Below are positions 12,494 through 24,362 of a stretch of DNA of 64,000 nt, one piece after another (position 1 is the stretch's first letter; every line of letters starts with the position of its first letter). Origin of the DNA: Paragordius varius (taxonomy: Eukaryota > Nematomorpha); NCBI GenBank assembly GCA_964247055.1, contig OZ176050.1:7254001-7318000 (forward strand), read 5' to 3'. The notes beneath the pieces were generated by a model. That model had not been told where the DNA came from. It did no database searches and saw only the letters and a list, made by a program, of their open reading frames with translations. Position numbers and translations under genes: made by a program.

Positions 12494-13290
12494 TTAACTT
12501 GGTTTAGAGTGGATTGGATCCAAGTTTATTGATTGTGTTGTCACATTATGAGGTACATTTTTTGGCTGAGGATTAGTCAAACCATTTGCAGTTTGTTGAG
12601 TAGAATTAGTATTTTCTTTTGGTGGAATTTGCGATATATTTTTTGCACCATTTTGACTTGATTTATTATCAGTATTGCTGTTATTTTGTGGTAAATTTTT
12701 TCCAACTTTTTGTAACGTTTTAAATGGGTTAATTTTAGCGTTGGGTGTTGAAGATAAACTTTCTCGCTTAGACCCCTCTTTCCCTTTCAAAAATGAAGGT
12801 TGATTCAATGAGCTTCCGGAAACTTTGCCAGACATAATCTAAAATATAAAATGAATTTAATTTATGTCGCAATTGTAATACCAAACAACGCCTTCAACGC
12901 GCCACGGTTCAGTTCGGCATGGTTTAGTTTAAATATTGGGATTTGGACCCAATGAGGCTTTGGGGTGGTATTAAAACATTACGATATAAAACATATACAT
13001 TTTTATATGATAATTTATTATTTCTTTATTTAATTGACCTAACAACAATTTAAAAAATATATTTAATTTTAATTATCTTTGCACGTGTTTCGTTAATCCA
13101 CTAAATTCTCTTTAACTCTTAAAAACAGGTTGCCATTCTTACAAATTGGGGTTGATCTAAGGCCTGTACAAAATCAAATTTCATTAAATTTTGTTTGTAG
13201 ACATTGAAGTTATTTGCACGTTTATTGCATTGGAAAGTATTATAAAAAGTTTCATCGAAAATGACTTGGTCTTCTATTTTATGGTTTGAC
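12494..13290 (-). CDS. Possible two-exon gene end, Ser/Asn/Gln-rich tail
   Basis: The upstream exon is 13143-13290: acceptor CCTTCAG, donor TT^GTAAGAATG, residues including HKIEDQVIFDETFYNTFQ and MKFDFVQALDQPQF. It joins in frame to an exon at 12494-12838 (acceptor TATTTTAG) that reads I-MSGKVSGSSLNQPSFLKG and ends in a low-complexity Asn/Gln/Ser tail at a TAA. Both splice sites are good and the 304 bp intron keeps the frame. Alternatively the second exon is a gene of its own starting at that ATG, because the acceptor lies three bases before it, as in a 5' untranslated intron or a spliced-leader site. The upstream exons needed by the first exon were not found. The family is not recognised. 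Confidence 0.45.
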
Positions 13291-15715
13291 CTGAAGGCAA
13301 AAATTAGGATAATATAAAAAAGGTGCTCAAGATTATTGATAATTTTTTTTGTATTGTATGATTGTTCATTGTAGTTAATAAAAAAATTGTTTAGCTGTAT
13401 AATGTAAAAATATGAGGTTTTACATAAAAAGCTTTGAAACAAAAATGGCAGTTGGATATAGTACTTTTATAAAAGTGTTTTTACAGATATTTGCTTATTT
13501 GTATTATTTTTGCGAAGATCAAAGCATAAATTTTCATTGAGACCGCCCACTTTATAGTATTTTAAATAATATCAATTGAAAACTGCTGGAAAAAGCCAAT
13601 TAACCAATCTTATTCGTAGCCTTAATAACTACCTGTTTTATAAAAATCGATACAAACTATGCAACAAATTTGAGTTTTGATTCATATATAAATCTATATC
13701 AGGATTTAATTCGTTATTTTTAAAACGGGTTTTTCTGTAAAGTTATGACAATATGTCCATAATTAAGATTCGAAAAATCGCCAAACATATATGCTCTATA
13801 ATTTCTAACAAGTGTATTCAGTTGGTAACCGTTTAAAATTTAACATGAATAATTCATTTTGTAAAAACCCAGTGCCTATAATTTATAAAATAAACTGATA
13901 GTATTTTGACAACAATAAGATCAAACATAAACTTTAGGCTTTTGTTTTTGTATTGTACTCATTTAAGGTAATATAATTTTATTTTATATATTATTTGTCA
14001 GTTTTTTAGCTATTTAAACTAATTTTAAAACATGTGGCGGAACAAAATTTGAGATGAGGGTTTTTAAACAATTCATAGACGTCTAAAAGGCCATAAAATT
14101 AACATTTATAAATTTAGCCTTACAGATACTTTTTAGTTCTTTATATTTGAATTAGCCCCGAAAAAACAAATATTTTTAAAGGCAATGTGTTTTTTTGATA
14201 TTAAAAATCAAAATACCAGGTTTTTTAAACTTTGCTCTTAAATTTAAAAAGTTGTGAGTTTCATCCGGCTTTTTATAATGCCAAAGTGCTACTTTCAACC
14301 ATATTTACCGGAAAATTAAAGGTTATGCTAAAAAACTATGTGCAATAGTAATACTAAAATTTAAACCTTTTTCTCAAATAATTTGGTATTCGAGCAAGTG
14401 TGAAAGAACTGAGATAGTTATATTAAGCAATGGGAAATAATTTGAATAACTTTCTCTATTATTTATGATATCTATATGATAAATGGCTTTAAAATTATAT
14501 TTCATATATTAGCATATCGTTGGTCCATTTTTAAGGGCTCAGTGCCATATTATTTTTAAAAAAATGCACTTAATTTTAACTTAATAAGTATAACCTTGGA
14601 TAATATCCATACTAAAATTTTTTAAACCTCGGGAAATTTCACAATTTTTATTTTTTTGTAATTCTTTATAGTATGCGAACAGGGATGGTTTCTGAAGGGT
14701 TAAAATCGAATTATTAAATATTTATTTTAGGCATTTGTGTACTTTAATGTGTCAAATTTTGGGGGTCCTCTTTTTACATTTTAAGAGACGCAAATTTTTT
14801 TAAAAGAGTGAATGAACTAAACACTCCGATAATTCAAGTTCAATAGGTGAACTTTAAAACAAAATTCTCCAAACTACTAATTTATTAGTATTTTCCAATA
14901 ATTGTTTAAATCATATATATATAATGATATTCGTAAAAAGCCAAACAGCTTTAATATATTTTCTTTTGCAAGGAGACTTTTTAGGGTTTCTCCATTTTGA
15001 CTTGGTAAACCTAGGTCGCAAACATGAAAAAATGACTTAAGTCATTTTAATTTTTTTTCCTTTTTAACGTTAAGAATTTTCCAAGTTTATCGGTATATTT
15101 ACTGACTATGAAGACTTGTCTTCGCTAGTCAATAAAATTTTTTCATACCTGCTTCAAGTAGTGTAGCGGGGTTTTTTATGCCTAAAATATTTCCCACAAA
15201 AACCGTTTAGATAAAAATCGTTCAATTAAAATATTAGCCGTTAGATAATGCTTACGACTGATGCTGACATAACTAGTAGTCATGAAGATAGGATGAAATA
15301 TTAATTGATTTTTTTGTGTTTATAATGTTAAATAACTTTATTTAATTTATGGGTCATTGACTAAACCATGAAAAAATATTGCCAATAAATTCCATATTCA
15401 ACATTTTTTTCTTTTAGCTATTAATAATTTATCTTGATCTTATATTTTGGCAGGGATTTAAATTTTTTTAGGCCTTTATGATTCCAGCAAAGGTCGCTTG
15501 AGTGTGTTCCAAAAAGTGTGGAATTCAATTGCAAACGTTATGAGTTGAATGGAAAAAATTATGAAAAATTAAAATATTTTTTTAAAAATCAAAAAAAGTG
15601 AACTATAAATGCTTACCATCCAACATTAAAAATGCCTAAAAATTGTTTTATAAAGTTAGTTAATTAAAAACGAGCTTTGAATTTGATTTAAAAAGTGGTG
15701 AGAAAATATGTTGAG
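13291..15715. other. A+T-rich intergenic DNA
   Basis: No gene or clear element was seen. Exons upstream of 13143-13290 could be hidden here. Short exons cannot be told from background without a homologue or RNA data. Confidence 0.4.
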
Positions 15716-16290
15716 TTAACACTTCTAATCGAATAGGGATATCTAAATACCCCAGGAAATATTTAAGTTGATATTTTTAAAAAACTACTGGATAAACGGT
15801 TCCAATCCAAATTTATGCTTCTATCCTAATAAAAATTATATTAAGCCAAGATATCCAATTTAAATTTAGTTTTGGAAAAAAAAATTCGTATCAAACTACT
15901 TGGACGCCATTATTATTTTACATCATTTTTGCAAAATATCATGTTTATTTGATTGTATCCCTAATTAAAATTTTTTTATTAAAATCACATTTAACATTGA
16001 TATAAACAGAAAAAGTGGTATATTATGCATTATTTTTATATTTAGTTTTTGCACACATGTCATATTGTCTAAATTTTTACCTTTGGGTTTTACCTCTCAA
16101 TAAGTAATACTAAGTATTTGAATGAATTTTTTTTCACATTTGGGTTTATTAATGTTATATAAGTGCAAATTACCATGGTTTCAATTTATTCCATATTTTT
16201 AAAATATTTAATATTAAAAAAGCCTGAGGTAGATAAATACCCGAATTTGAATCGAAGGACTGAAAAGAATGTGTTGTATTCAAGTGTTAA
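15716..16290. mobile_element. TTAA-flanked ~575 bp inverted-repeat element, copy 2
   Basis: This copy lies in opposite orientation to the copy at 10357-10936. TTAA is at 15716-15719 and at 16287-16290. Next to the left end is CACTTCTAATCGAATAGG followed by the palindrome GATATCTAAATACCCC. The right end read inward is CACTTGAATACAACACATTC, matching the left end of copy 1. Shared inner stretches include the region around TGCTTCTATCCTAATAAA. It carries no coding capacity. Confidence 0.7.
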
Positions 16291-17439
16291 ATGAAAAAGT
16301 TATATATGTATAAAAATATATGCGTTACTTAAGTTAAAAAATAGACAAAATTATTCATTTGGCGTATTTTGTTTTTTTACATTTTTTTTGTCTCATAATG
16401 CATGATTGATACAAATTTTTTATAATAGTCGATCAGATACTCAATCGAATATGCTCCTAAAACGTGAAACTTAAATCTAAAATGGGTGATATTTGATTTA
16501 AAAGCGTAGTTCACAGTAGTAACCCTTTTATATTCTTTACTTTACTTTAAATAAGATAATTGTTCTCATGCGTTATATAAAAATTGTATTAACATTATTT
16601 TAGGGATTTTTTAAAAAAAATATTTATCCTGAATGAAACTTATGTTTTCCCGGAATTCTAATAAAAAGTAATTTAATATATTTCAATGTCTCTGGATTAC
16701 CAATTAATTTTTTTATACATATACAAAATTTGCTTGTGATCATAGATAAAAATTTTAGTTATGACGTATTGAGTTAATTGTGTTTGTAAAACACATCCTC
16801 GTTATTTGATATAAAAAAATTGAATCAATCAATATCATAAATAAGCAAATTTGACAAATTTAATTAAATCTATAATAAATAATCTATTAAAAATGAAATT
16901 TATGGCAAATATAATTATTTCATGGCTATATTACAGTTATTAATTTTTACAATTAATCAAGAAGTAATATATTTTTGAAATACAGCTACTCTCTACTTTT
17001 AGGAAAAATCAAATGATATTTTGGATATCTTATTCATAATTTTGAATTATTTAAATTATATTGATTATATGTATGAACTATGTTAGTCTTTATTATTTAG
17101 TAAAAAACGATATTTACCTCTAATTAACTGTGAGAATTGTTGTTATCACAAAATAGGGAAATATTTGTTGAAATAATTCATGAATATGAAAATAAAATCA
17201 ATATCGGAGATACGAAACAGTTGCAATGTCATGAAATTAACAATTGATTTTAATCGATAGATTCGAATATTTCTTATTTTCAACATATTTAAAATATAAT
17301 ATTTATAAATAATAAAGTATGACAATACTTTTTTTCCTTGCATTTTTCTAATGATATTTTATGATAAAAATATCACTTATTCAATTTACAAAACTTATGT
17401 AAAATGCATAAATTCAAAATAGGAACGAATGTGTGGAGA
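16291..17439. other. A+T-rich intergenic DNA
   Basis: This is the downstream flank of the two-helix membrane protein gene. The minus-strand frame at 17146-17343 is a chance A+T-rich frame. Nothing else could be supported. Confidence 0.4.
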
Positions 17440-18087
17440 TTAATCTTTTCCAGAAAATAAATCCGAATCATATTTAAGTTGAACCGATAATTGATTTGCC
17501 AAATGTCGGCCCACAAACTCAATGGCCTTACCATTGTGGGAGGGTATAGTTATGGGAAATGGTTGAAATAATTCTGTATTCATTGATTGCATTAAAATTT
17601 GGTAGTAGCACACATAATTTGGGTATTGTCTCACCTGAATTCTAAAAAACAAATCTTTGAGTTTAAATGTGTGTGGTGATTGTTCATTTTTGTTAACCGT
17701 AAAAGTACGATCTCTCAAATCTATTACCATAAATGTAGGATAGATAAGTTGTGAAAGCAGAAATAATTTGATGATATTACAAAGGGGTATTATGAGTCCT
17801 AAACCGCAAATAATCCCATATTGTATCATTAAATTATCTTCTTTGAACAAAGTTAGAATACAGGCTGTAATAATGAAGAGTATGCATGTAGCAGCAAATG
17901 TACCGTAATGTTTCTCAAACATTTGATTGCGATTTAAACTTAAATGAACATATCTCTCATGCGAATCCCCGCCGCGCGCAGTTGAAAATGGAAACCACGG
18001 ATTTTTTAGCATGCTTTCTTTGATGCGAAAAATGGCATTTTTTTGCACGGTTAACTCCCAACTACTGAATATGCCCAAAATTTTCAT
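17440..18087 (-). CDS. Two-helix membrane protein, possibly TMEM249-like
   Basis: An open frame of 215 residues starts at ATG (MKILGIFSSWELTVQKN). A conserved-looking NPWFPF lies at 29-34. Two hydrophobic helices lie at about 63-81 (TFAATCILFIITACILTLF) and 89-117. A soluble C-terminal part follows with VIDLRDRTFTVNKNEQ near 121 and FVGRHLANQLSVQLKY near 191-206. Length, two adjacent helices, an NP-aromatic-PF motif and the GRHLA motif fit my memory of TMEM249, the small auxiliary subunit of the sperm CatSper channel, but I could not align it and the match may be superficial. The frame is intact and has fewer A/T-forced residues than chance frames, so I am fairly sure it is coding. An upstream exon cannot be excluded. 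Confidence 0.55.
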   Translation of the reverse strand: MKILGIFSSWELTVQKNAIFRIKESMLKNPWFPFSTARGGDSHERYVHLSLNRNQMFEKHYGTFAATCILFIITACILTLFKEDNLMIQYGIICGLGLIIPLCNIIKLFLLSQLIYPTFMVIDLRDRTFTVNKNEQSPHTFKLKDLFFRIQVRQYPNYVCYYQILMQSMNTELFQPFPITIPSHNGKAIEFVGRHLANQLSVQLKYDSDLFSGKD

Positions 18088-18513
18088 AATTCAATTATTA
18101 ATTTTTTATTTTGCAACAATCATTAAAATTGTAAAAAAATTTAGTTATATTAATCGCCTGACACAATAAAAATGGATAATAATTAATTTGATTCTTATAT
18201 CGGTATATGAAATTAACATATTTTAACGTAACTGGTAAAATCAAATACATTAATTTAATGATTGTTGACTTTTGAAACAAACGTATGAGCCAATTTAAAT
18301 TCACAAATTGATATTTACTTATACCAAACAAAGGGCGGGTTATTTGGAAATAGTCAGCATCGTCTTTACAAATTAATTAAAATAATTCTCCGAAAATCGT
18401 GCCTTTAAAGGATTTTTGCGGGTATTGGATCCTATTTATAATGAATGTAATATTTTTGTTTATACATAAATGTGCCAAATAAACTTATGCTCCCCTGTGT
18501 TCAGATAAGTAGA

Positions 18514-18765
18514 TTACTTTTTTGAAAAAATAATTCCTAAAGCATTTTTTTTGAAAAACGCCCGACCTAGTTTAAAGCGTAAAATATGGTCGAGCTCCTT
18601 TTTAAAACCCGGATAGAGCCTTATTCCTAAAAAAATCCCCCTTTGAATCCATAGAAATTCGTGATTTAATAATATTCCGACGCCATCTAAATGTAGGGCC
18701 ATTAACGTTTCCATGAATGCGCCGATCATAATCGGGCCATTAATTAAATCTGATTTACAAATCAT
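18514..18765 (-). CDS. Small hypothetical frame, 83 residues
   Basis: An intact ATG-to-stop frame with higher G+C than its flanks. It starts MICKSDLINGPIMIGAF, continues through ALHLDGVGILLNHEFLWIQ and ends in a Lys-rich tail (FFKKNALGIIFSKK). Its middle is hydrophobic, with no clear membrane span. It lies ~430 bases upstream of the two-helix membrane protein on the same strand, but no convincing splice joins the two. The family is unknown. It may be a small gene, one exon, or a remnant. Confidence 0.3.
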   Translation of the reverse strand: MICKSDLINGPIMIGAFMETLMALHLDGVGILLNHEFLWIQRGIFLGIRLYPGFKKELDHILRFKLGRAFFKKNALGIIFSKK

Positions 18766-19034
18766 CGTTTCAACTAAGTATAGCGCCGCATGACCGGGTA
18801 CAGCTAGTTTAAACTAGATCTTTTACCACAAACAGACCGACACAAAAATATTCTGATTGAATATATTAAATATATCAAATAATGTATCTCCAGAAACTAA
18901 TATAAGATTATCCAAATTTTTTCATTAAACGGCAAAATAAGCGCATTAAGTTAAATAAAACATCGGCAGAAGCGTAATGGTCAATTAACGATAATTTTAA
19001 TATATTATAGAAAGTCAATTATACATTTGATATA

Positions 19035-19283
19035 CAGTCAAACCTCTTTTTGTGCTGCAAGGGATCTCAAAAATTGACAAAAATGTTATATTATTCAGAT
19101 ATTTTGTCAATTTTTATTGATCGGCATATGAATGAAACCAACATTTTTTCGTCCGAAAAAAATCCGCTCAAAAAAGGTTCCATTATATATTTAAAAGATA
19201 AATCATCAGTACCATGCCAGAGTTATTCAGCCTTAAGATCACTTGTAACGGCTAATTTACACATAAAATTATTCAAAGATTAA
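19035..19283 (+). mobile_element. Possible solo end of a Tc1/pogo-type element
   Basis: TA followed by CAGTCAAACCTC, the type of end used by pogo/Tigger-like elements of the Tc1/mariner superfamily, sits at 19033-19046. I did not find a matching inverted end nearby, so the right boundary given is arbitrary. The short plus-strand frame inside is not taken as a gene. Confidence 0.25.
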
Positions 19284-20305
19284 TTCACATATACGTAAAA
19301 AATGTTATAATATATGATATTTGAAATTAATTTAACATTTTCTGAATTATTATTTGTACTAAATTAAAAATATTATAGTATCGCGCTCTTTCATCACATT
19401 TTTGAAGGCAGTTTGCTGCGTTTTTTAAATATATTATACTTTTCAACTTTGTTATTAATTTTTTTTCGTTATTAATATTCATGTATTTTTTATATTTCTT
19501 ATTGGATAAAGATAATATTATATTTAAATCGAAGATTCATTTACTATAATATAATGGCTAACATAATAATAATAGCAACAGACGAATAAACAAACAAAAA
19601 GTTAAAATAACCATTTGAAAATCAACAAAAAGACCATACAACATTCGCACAAAAAAGAATAAAAAAATTAAATTGCACAAAAGAGTTAAAAAGGGTCAAC
19701 TTATAAAAAGTTGCAAGACTTGACCATATTTTAGGGTTTAGTTTATTTTATTGAATCTCAAAAACCTTTAAGTCCAAAAAAAAGAAAGATCGTTTGAAAG
19801 TTAGAGGAAACGAGCCTAATTACAGTATGCATTTTAATGTCTGTTAAGTAATTTTATTGCCTGCCAAATAACATAAATGGTTTATCAAAAGCGTAAAATA
19901 CTGACCCACGAAATTATTTCGTAGTACACATATGAAAGAAGATTGACGTGAGAATTAACATAGGCTTTAATTTGATGGATATTTTGTAATGTTAAATTTT
20001 GGGAATATTATAGCAATTTATGTTAACATTTGTAATATTGTTGTTACGTATTTAGATGCGGAATTTTGTGGGTTTTTATCTTTGATAAATTAATAAATAG
20101 TAAAATACGTATTTTAAGATATTTTATGTTAATTATTCCTAAATTTAATAATAAATATTTTTCAACATGCTAAATACCTGTATTAATTAATCTTGGTATC
20201 ATAATATTATATAGTTGTTATTACTAATTAAAAAAACACAGGTAAATATATATTTGTGAAAATTTAAGTAGATTTTAGTCTTTTATGTTTTGCATTATTT
20301 TTATC

Positions 20306-20960
20306 AGGTAAAAATTGCGGTTTTTAATAAATTTCCTAAAAATTAAGTTTTTTTTTGTTTTTTAGGTTTTGCATTGTTAGTTGTAATTAATTACTACATA
20401 TTTTGGACATTATAATAAATAGAGGTAAAAATTGCGGTTTTTAATAAATTTACTAAAATTTTAGTTTTTTAGGTTTTGCATTGTTAATTGTAATTAACTA
20501 CTACATATTTTGGACATTTTAATAATTACAGGTAAAAATTGCGGTTTTTAACAAATTTAGTAAAAATTTTTTTTTTTTAGGTTTTGCATTGTTAATTGTA
20601 ATTAACTACTACATATTTTGGACATTTTAATAATTACAGGTAAAAATTGCGGTTTTTAACAAATTCAGTAAATATTTAGTTTTTTAGGTTTTGCATTGTT
20701 AATTGTAATTAACTACTACATATTTTGGACATTTTAATAATTACAGGTAAAAATTGCGGTTTTTAACAAATTTAGTAAAAATTTTTTTTTTTTTAGGTTT
20801 TGCATTGTTAATTGTAATTAACTACTACATATTTTGGACATTTTAATAATTACAGGTAAAAATTGCGGTTTTTAACAAATTCAGTAAATATTTAGTTTTT
20901 TAGGTTTTGCATTGTTAATTGTAACTAACTACTGCATATTTTGGACATTATAATAATTAC
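20306..20960 (+). repeat. ~108 bp tandem repeat array, left arm
   Basis: Units begin AGGTAAAAATTGCGGTTTTT at about 20306, 20423, 20530, 20637, 20744 and 20853, giving spacings near 117, 107, 107, 107 and 109. Each unit also contains GGTTTTGCATTGTTAATTG and CTACATATTTTGGACATT. Central units alternate between a long T-run and a TTTAGTTTTTTAGG variant, so the array has a dimeric higher-order period of ~216 bp. Decayed units continue to about 21400. Confidence 0.85.
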
Positions 20961-23224
20961 AAAATTTAGTAAAAAGTTAATTTTTTTGTTTTAGAGGATT
21001 TTCATTGTTAATTGTAATTAATTAATTTTGGACATTTCAATTAATAAAGGAAAAAAATGAGGTTGTTTTTATATTTAATAAAATTTAATATTTTCTTGTT
21101 TTTTTATTTAATATTGTTAATTGTATACTACATATTTGAAATTTTGATAAATACAGGTGAAAACGGTTTTTAACAAATTTCAAATGTAACATTTTTTGTA
21201 TCTTGTATCATTGTTATTTAATTAATTACTAAATATTTTGGACATTTAAAAAACTTGTGTAAATTGCGGTTTTTATTAAATTAGTAAATTTTATTTTTTG
21301 TTCAACCTTGCTAATATATTTATCACTATATATTTGTGATACATTGATATATACAGGTAAAAATTACTATGACTTGCATTTTTGAATTTTTTAAAATATT
21401 TTTTTTACATTGATAACTTATATAATAAATATAGTTAACATATCTGAGTAGGTAAAAATGCATGTTACGGTTTTATGTTTGACATTTTATTTTCCATCAA
21501 CTATTTATATTTTAACAAACAACTTATGTCACCAAAGATTGAAAATAAGATCAAGATATATAAAACATATTTTAAAGTATCTGAATATCGCCAAATATAA
21601 ATAAATTTATTTAAATTATAAATGTATAATTATACAAAATATTCATATTATGTTTGAAATTAACATTCTTCTTATTGATATTAATACAGGTAATTTGTTT
21701 ATATAAATGATGTACGATGCGGTGTGCGTTCATGATGATCATATGGATTCAAGAATAGTATAAGATGTAGATATCCTGAAAATTTTAATCACCATCATTT
21801 TTTAGGTAGATTCTATCACCTAATATATAAGATAACTGATATATTAGAAAATTGATACCTGGAAATATTGGGGGAAACATTCATAGTTTGAAAGGAAACT
21901 CAAAAGGTTGACTTGGCTTTTTAATAACTAAATTTGCAAAAAAATATTTTCTTCATGATAAAATATTCAAAAATGATACTTTATGTTTTTTTCGTTCTAC
22001 CATCCTAAACTATAAATATGAAAAGGCTTATATGATTTCACCATACCAATGACGTCAAATAGAAAATAGAAACAAATAATTTTTTTTCAAAGCTTGGAAT
22101 GCAACAGCACTCCAAAAGCAGGCAACACTAACATTGTTTGCTTTGGTGAAGAATAATTTTTTATATTTATAGTTTAGGATGGTAAAACGAAAACGTAAAA
22201 TAAGGTATCATTTTTGAATTTTTTATCATGAAGAAAATATTTTTTTGCAAATTTAGTTATTAAAAAGCCAAGTCAACCTTTTGAGTTTCCTTTCAAACTT
22301 TGAATGTTTCCCCCAATATTTCCAGGTATCAATTTTCTAATATATCAGTTATCTTATATTTTAGGTGATAGAATCTACCTAAAAAATGATGGTGATTAAA
22401 ATTTTCAGGATATCTACATCTTATACTATTCTTGAATCCATATGATCATCATGAACGCACACCGCATCGTACATCATTTATATAAACAAATTACCTGTAT
22501 TAATATCAATAAGAAGAATGTTAATTTCAAACATAATATGAATATTTTGTATAATTATACATTTATAATTTAAATAAATTTATTTATATTTGGCGATATT
22601 CAGATACTTTAAAATATGTTTTATATATCTTGATCTTATTTTCAATCTTTGGTGACATAAGTTGTTTGTTAAAATATAAATAGTTGATGGAAAATAAAAT
22701 GTCAAACATAAAACCGTAACATGCATTTTTACCTACTCAGATATGTTAACTATATTTATTATATAAGTTATCAATGTAAAAAAAATATTTTAAAAAATTC
22801 AAAAATGCAAGTCATAGTAATTTTTACCTGTATATATCAATGTATCACAAATATATAGTGATAAATATATTAGCAAGGTTGAACAAAAAATAAAATTTAC
22901 TAATTTAATAAAAACCGCAATTTACACAAGTTTTTTAAATGTCCAAAATATTTAGTAATTAATTAAATAACAATGATACAAGATACAAAAAATGTTACAT
23001 TTGAAATTTGTTAAAAACCGTTTTCACCTGTATTTATCAAAATTTCAAATATGTAGTATACAATTAACAATATTAAATAAAAAAACAAGAAAATATTAAA
23101 TTTTATTAAATATAAAAACAACCTCATTTTTTTCCTTTATTAATTGAAATGTCCAAAATTAATTAATTACAATTAACAATGAAAATCCTCTAAAACAAAA
23201 AAATTAACTTTTTACTAAATTTTG

Positions 23225-23879
23225 TAATTATTATAATGTCCAAAATATGCAGTAGTTAGTTACAATTAACAATGCAAAACCTAAAAAACTAAATATTTAC
23301 TGAATTTGTTAAAAACCGCAATTTTTACCTGTAATTATTAAAATGTCCAAAATATGTAGTAGTTAATTACAATTAACAATGCAAAACCTAAAAAAAAAAA
23401 AATTTTTACTAAATTTGTTAAAAACCGCAATTTTTACCTGTAATTATTAAAATGTCCAAAATATGTAGTAGTTAATTACAATTAACAATGCAAAACCTAA
23501 AAAACTAAATATTTACTGAATTTGTTAAAAACCGCAATTTTTACCTGTAATTATTAAAATGTCCAAAATATGTAGTAGTTAATTACAATTAACAATGCAA
23601 AACCTAAAAAAAAAAAAATTTTTACTAAATTTGTTAAAAACCGCAATTTTTACCTGTAATTATTAAAATGTCCAAAATATGTAGTAGTTAATTACAATTA
23701 ACAATGCAAAACCTAAAAAACTAAAATTTTAGTAAATTTATTAAAAACCGCAATTTTTACCTCTATTTATTATAATGTCCAAAATATGTAGTAATTAATT
23801 ACAACTAACAATGCAAAACCTAAAAAACAAAAAAAAACTTAATTTTTAGGAAATTTATTAAAAACCGCAATTTTTACCT
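23225..23879 (-). repeat. ~108 bp tandem repeat array, right arm (mirror copy)
   Basis: This is the reverse complement of the left-arm array, with the same unit order and the same alternation of two variants. Units end in AACCGCAATTTTTACCT. Because the arrays are mirrored unit for unit, the arms must have been duplicated after the array formed, or be kept alike by gene conversion. Confidence 0.85.
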
Positions 23880-24362
23880 GATAAAAATAATGCAAAACAT
23901 AAAAGACTAAAATCTACTTAAATTTTCACAAATATATATTTACCTGTGTTTTTTTAATTAGTAATAACAACTATATAATATTATGATACCAAGATTAATT
24001 AATACAGGTATTTAGCATGTTGAAAAATATTTATTATTAAATTTAGGAATAATTAACATAAAATATCTTAAAATACGTATTTTACTATTTATTAATTTAT
24101 CAAAGATAAAAACCCACAAAATTCCGCATCTAAATACGTAACAACAATATTACAAATGTTAACATAAATTGCTATAATATTCCCAAAATTTAACATTACA
24201 AAATATCCATCAAATTAAAGCCTATGTTAATTCTCACGTCAATCTTCTTTCATATGTGTACTACGAAATAATTTCGTGGGTCAGTATTTTACGCTTTTGA
24301 TAAACCATTTATGTTATTTGGCAGGCAATAAAATTACTTAACAGACATTAGAATGCATACTG

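Larger units (their letters stand above)
19823..24362. mobile_element. 4.5 kb fold-back (long inverted-repeat) transposon
   Basis: Two arms of about 2.2 kb (19823-22019 and 22163-24362) are near-perfect reverse complements around a 143 bp unique spacer. Both ends read CAGTATGCATT inward and are flanked by TA (19821-19822 and 24363-24364), as expected of Tc1/mariner-type integration. Each arm contains a tandem array of ~108 bp units plus unique sequence, as in Drosophila Foldback and Galileo-like elements, whose arms are built of tandem repeats. There is no coding capacity of note. A few mismatches exist between the arms (for example just inside the termini and next to the spacer), so the two arms are not a trivial duplicate of the same read. 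It sits in intergenic DNA upstream of nothing I can identify. Confidence 0.85.

Noticed and set aside
18098-18331. Minus-strand frame just upstream of the two-helix protein
   Set aside because: Its residues (Ile, Asn, Tyr, Phe, Lys) are those of random A+T-rich DNA, and it cannot be joined to the downstream gene without breaking it.
20306-20960. CRISPR-like regular repeats
   Set aside because: The ~108 bp units are contiguous tandem repeats with no distinct spacers, in animal DNA.
19823-24362. The palindrome as a pure assembly artefact
   Set aside because: A unique spacer, a defined terminus with TA on both sides and several arm mismatches argue for a real element, although long-read confirmation is still needed.
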